The notes under the pieces were generated by a model, which was not told where the DNA came from, made no database searches, and saw only the letters and a list, made by a program, of their open reading frames with translations. A program made the position numbers and the translations under genes. From Gemmatimonadota bacterium (lineage in GTDB: Bacteria > Gemmatimonadota > Gemmatimonadetes > Gemmatimonadales > GWC2-71-9), in assembly GCA_027294815.1 (NCBI GenBank), contig JAPULP010000197.1:1-8414 (forward strand): DNA of 8,414 nucleotides, written 5' to 3'. Every line of letters starts with the position of its first letter. Within the stretch, counting starts at the first letter, position 1. Positions 7,232 to 8,414 of this stretch are shown here, in pieces.

Positions 7232-8259
7232 ATCGGGTTGACCGGCTGCTGGCCGGGTATCTCGGATTCGTCACCCTTATCATCGTCGTACGCGGTCCGT
7301 TCTCCTCGAGGGCAAACGCGTGGATGTTTGGCATGCACCTGTTGTTCGGTGCGATGTTATACCTGTACACTCGGCTTGGCCCCACAGACCGCCTCGGACG
7401 TGCCATGCACGTACTGTATCCGATTGCGATGCTCCTACCGTTTTACACACAGATCGGATTTCTCAACGCTGCACTTGACCCCGACACAGTGTTCGCGCAC
7501 GACGCCGTTATCCAAGGGTGGGAGGACGCTATTTTCGGATCACAGATCTCGTACACGTGGATTCGCAACAAGCCGTCGGTCTTCTGGTCCGGCCTGCTAC
7601 ATCTCGGGTACACCTCATATTACCCCATCGCCGCCCTGGGACCGATTCTTCTGGTGCTACGAGGACGTGAGAGCGACGCAACCGCCGTCGTGCTTGCGAC
7701 AATGGTCGCCTTCGTCGTGTGCTACGTCGTCTTCGTGCTGTATCCGGTCGCCGGTCCGAACTATGCGTTCGAACCACCCACAGGCCCGGTGCGCGAGGTC
7801 TGGAGTGCTCGACTCGTCTACGGCATGCTGGCAGGAGGATCGGCGTTTGGGACCGCCTTCCCTTCATCACACGTGGCCGCTAGCACCGCAGCCACCCTCA
7901 TGCTCTGGCGCGTTTGGCGTCCGCTCGCCGCGCTCTTCGCCCTTCCCCTGGTCCTACTAATCATCGGCACCGTGTACTGTCAGATGCATTACGGCATCGA
8001 TGCCAGCACCGGACTCATCGTTGGTATCCTCGCGACGTACGTCGCGGCGAAATGGCATAAAGAGCCACAGAGGGCACAGAGCCTTCCCCCCACTTTTCTG
8101 TTTTTTCTGTTGTTTGAATTCGATGAAAGGGGTGGGTGGGGAGTGCACCAACGCAAAGCCCTCTGTGTCCTCTGTGGCCTCTGTGGCCAGAAAAAAGCCG
8201 CCCACGCACAGCGCAGGCGGCTTTACCAACCAGGGACGAGCTCAGTTATTCGATCGTAA
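7222..8259 (+). CDS. PAP2/Aur1-like membrane enzyme, candidate sphingolipid headgroup transferase
   Basis: A polytopic membrane protein of 345 residues in the PAP2 superfamily, closest in pattern to the Aur1/inositol-phosphorylceramide synthase-like branch. Seen: six or more hydrophobic segments (about 8-24, 33-50, 62-80, 130-146, 155-175, 210-228, 235-250, 260-277), a YPVAGPNYAFEPP segment at 174-186, the motif FGTAFPSSHVAAS (His217) and YCQMHYGIDASTG with His256 and Asp260, the expected catalytic His/His/Asp set. By analogy with Aur1 and sphingomyelin synthase it may transfer a phosphoalcohol headgroup onto ceramide; a plain lipid phosphatase is the alternative. ATG 7222 is chosen because an upstream ATG at 7117 would add 35 non-hydrophobic residues inside cerR; ATG 7222 overlaps the cerR stop by 10 bases with GAGAG upstream. 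Oddity: the family-like part ends near residue 278, and residues 280-345 are translated from an inverted repeat and a terminator. Confidence 0.85.
   Translation: MALNRVDRLLAGYLGFVTLIIVVRGPFSSRANAWMFGMHLLFGAMLYLYTRLGPTDRLGRAMHVLYPIAMLLPFYTQIGFLNAALDPDTVFAHDAVIQGWEDAIFGSQISYTWIRNKPSVFWSGLLHLGYTSYYPIAALGPILLVLRGRESDATAVVLATMVAFVVCYVVFVLYPVAGPNYAFEPPTGPVREVWSARLVYGMLAGGSAFGTAFPSSHVAASTAATLMLWRVWRPLAALFALPLVLLIIGTVYCQMHYGIDASTGLIVGILATYVAAKWHKEPQRAQSLPPTFLFFLLFEFDERGGWGVHQRKALCVLCGLCGQKKAAHAQRRRLYQPGTSSVIRS
8059..8190. repeat. MITE-like inverted repeat of CTCTGTGKC units
   Basis: The left arm GCCACAGAGGGCACAGAG (8064-8081) is the reverse complement, with one mismatch, of CTCTGTGTCCTCTGTGGC (8161-8178). 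The right arm is a run of three 9-bp units, CTCTGTGTC (8161-8169) and CTCTGTGGC twice (8170-8178, 8179-8187); the left arm has two inverted units. Between the arms lie C-rich then T-rich DNA and a G-rich block (about 8127-8142) that can pair partly with the C-rich block at 8084-8090, so the whole can fold as one long hairpin. From memory, similar CTCTGTG-type repeats are scattered in many environmental bacterial genomes and yield spurious 'HRGHRG/ATEATEDTE' peptides; the minus strand here indeed reads LATEATEDTEGF. No transposase is present, and target duplications were not identified. Confidence 0.7.
8191..8224 (-). terminator. Rho-independent terminator for the cupredoxin gene
   Basis: AAAGCCGCC (8194-8202) pairs with GGCGGCTTT (8216-8224), giving a 9-bp stem. 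Inside it CGC (8205-8207) and GCG (8211-8213) can add three more pairs around an ACA loop. On the minus strand the stem is followed by six T (complement of A8191-8196), the classic arrangement, 21 bases past the cupredoxin stop. On the plus strand only TTTA follows, so it could terminate the sphingolipid operon weakly at best. It lies inside the open reading frame of the last plus-strand gene. Confidence 0.8.
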
Positions 8260-8414
8260 GCGCGGCCAACATCCCCAGCATCTCGTGCGGGGTGCACACG
8301 TAGGGGTACTCACCCGCCGGCGCGCCCGTGAAATCGATCTCATATACCTCGTTCGGGGCCATCAAAAACGGACCGAACATTTCACCCATGCGATTCGCCA
8401 TCGCGGCGTTGAGC
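8246..8414 (-). CDS. Plastocyanin-like cupredoxin, C-terminal part
   Basis: Only the last 55 residues and the stop (TAA at 8248-8246) are inside the window; the gene runs in from beyond position 8414. The visible part ends in a beta-rich type 1 copper fold: YEIDFTGAPAGEYPYVCTPH, then EMLGMLAALTIE. Cys, His and Met are spaced C-x2-H-x4-M, as in plastocyanin and related blue-copper proteins; the fourth ligand, an upstream His, is outside the window. Such proteins shuttle electrons in the periplasm or are domains of larger copper enzymes; which applies cannot be seen. It is convergent with the sphingolipid operon, overlapping the extended plus-strand frame by 14 bases, and has its own terminator. 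Confidence 0.85.
   Translation of the reverse strand, partial: LNAAMANRMGEMFGPFLMAPNEVYEIDFTGAPAGEYPYVCTPHEMLGMLAALTIE

Noticed and set aside
8161..8187. Three 9-bp direct repeats as a CRISPR array or iterons
   Set aside because: The units are contiguous without spacers and part of an inverted-repeat element; no cas or replication gene is nearby.

Overview
The window is GC-rich bacterial DNA (about 60% G+C by eye), densely coded, with many genes overlapping by 4 bases. The gene set suggests a Gram-negative, outer-membrane-bearing environmental lineage: a secreted M6-type metalloprotease with a C-terminal acidic 'dockerin-like' segment, a lipoprotein, a cupredoxin and sphingolipid genes. The style of the proteins fits Gemmatimonadota or a neighbouring phylum, but this is an impression only; no rRNA or other phylogenetic marker is present.

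Layout: (1) 86-3813, minus strand, transcribed right to left: a secreted/outer-envelope PAP2 phosphatase, a large secreted M6-like metalloprotease with InlB-type repeat, putative-Ig and acidic C-terminal modules, and a small lipoprotein translationally coupled to the protease by an ATGA overlap. (2) 3814-3900: short divergent control region. A nest of perfect inverted repeats lies just beside it, in the first codons of the PAP2 gene. (3) 3901-8259, plus strand: four genes that overlap one another (4, 4 and 10 bases): serine palmitoyltransferase, a GNAT-like N-acyltransferase matching bacterial ceramide synthase, an extended SDR matching ceramide reductase, and a polytopic PAP2/Aur1-like enzyme. 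(4) 8059-8224: an inverted repeat built on a 9-bp CTCTGTGKC unit, then a rho-independent terminator reading on the minus strand. (5) 8246 to the window end, minus strand: the C-terminal 55 residues of a plastocyanin-like cupredoxin.

How they work together: the plus-strand operon reads as a nearly complete de novo (dihydro)ceramide pathway. Condensation of serine with an acyl thioester (Spt) is followed by N-acylation (bCerS-like) and 3-keto reduction (CerR-like). The last gene is the natural candidate for adding or exchanging a phospho-headgroup, by analogy with Aur1/inositol-phosphorylceramide synthase and sphingomyelin synthase. No dedicated acyl-carrier protein or ACP ligase gene is seen in the window. 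The divergent periplasm-facing PAP2 enzyme may or may not belong to the same lipid pathway.

The most interesting points are the compact ceramide-plus-headgroup operon and the fact that its last gene has lost its own stop codon and reads about 66 codons through a dispersed-type inverted repeat and through the neighbouring gene's terminator.
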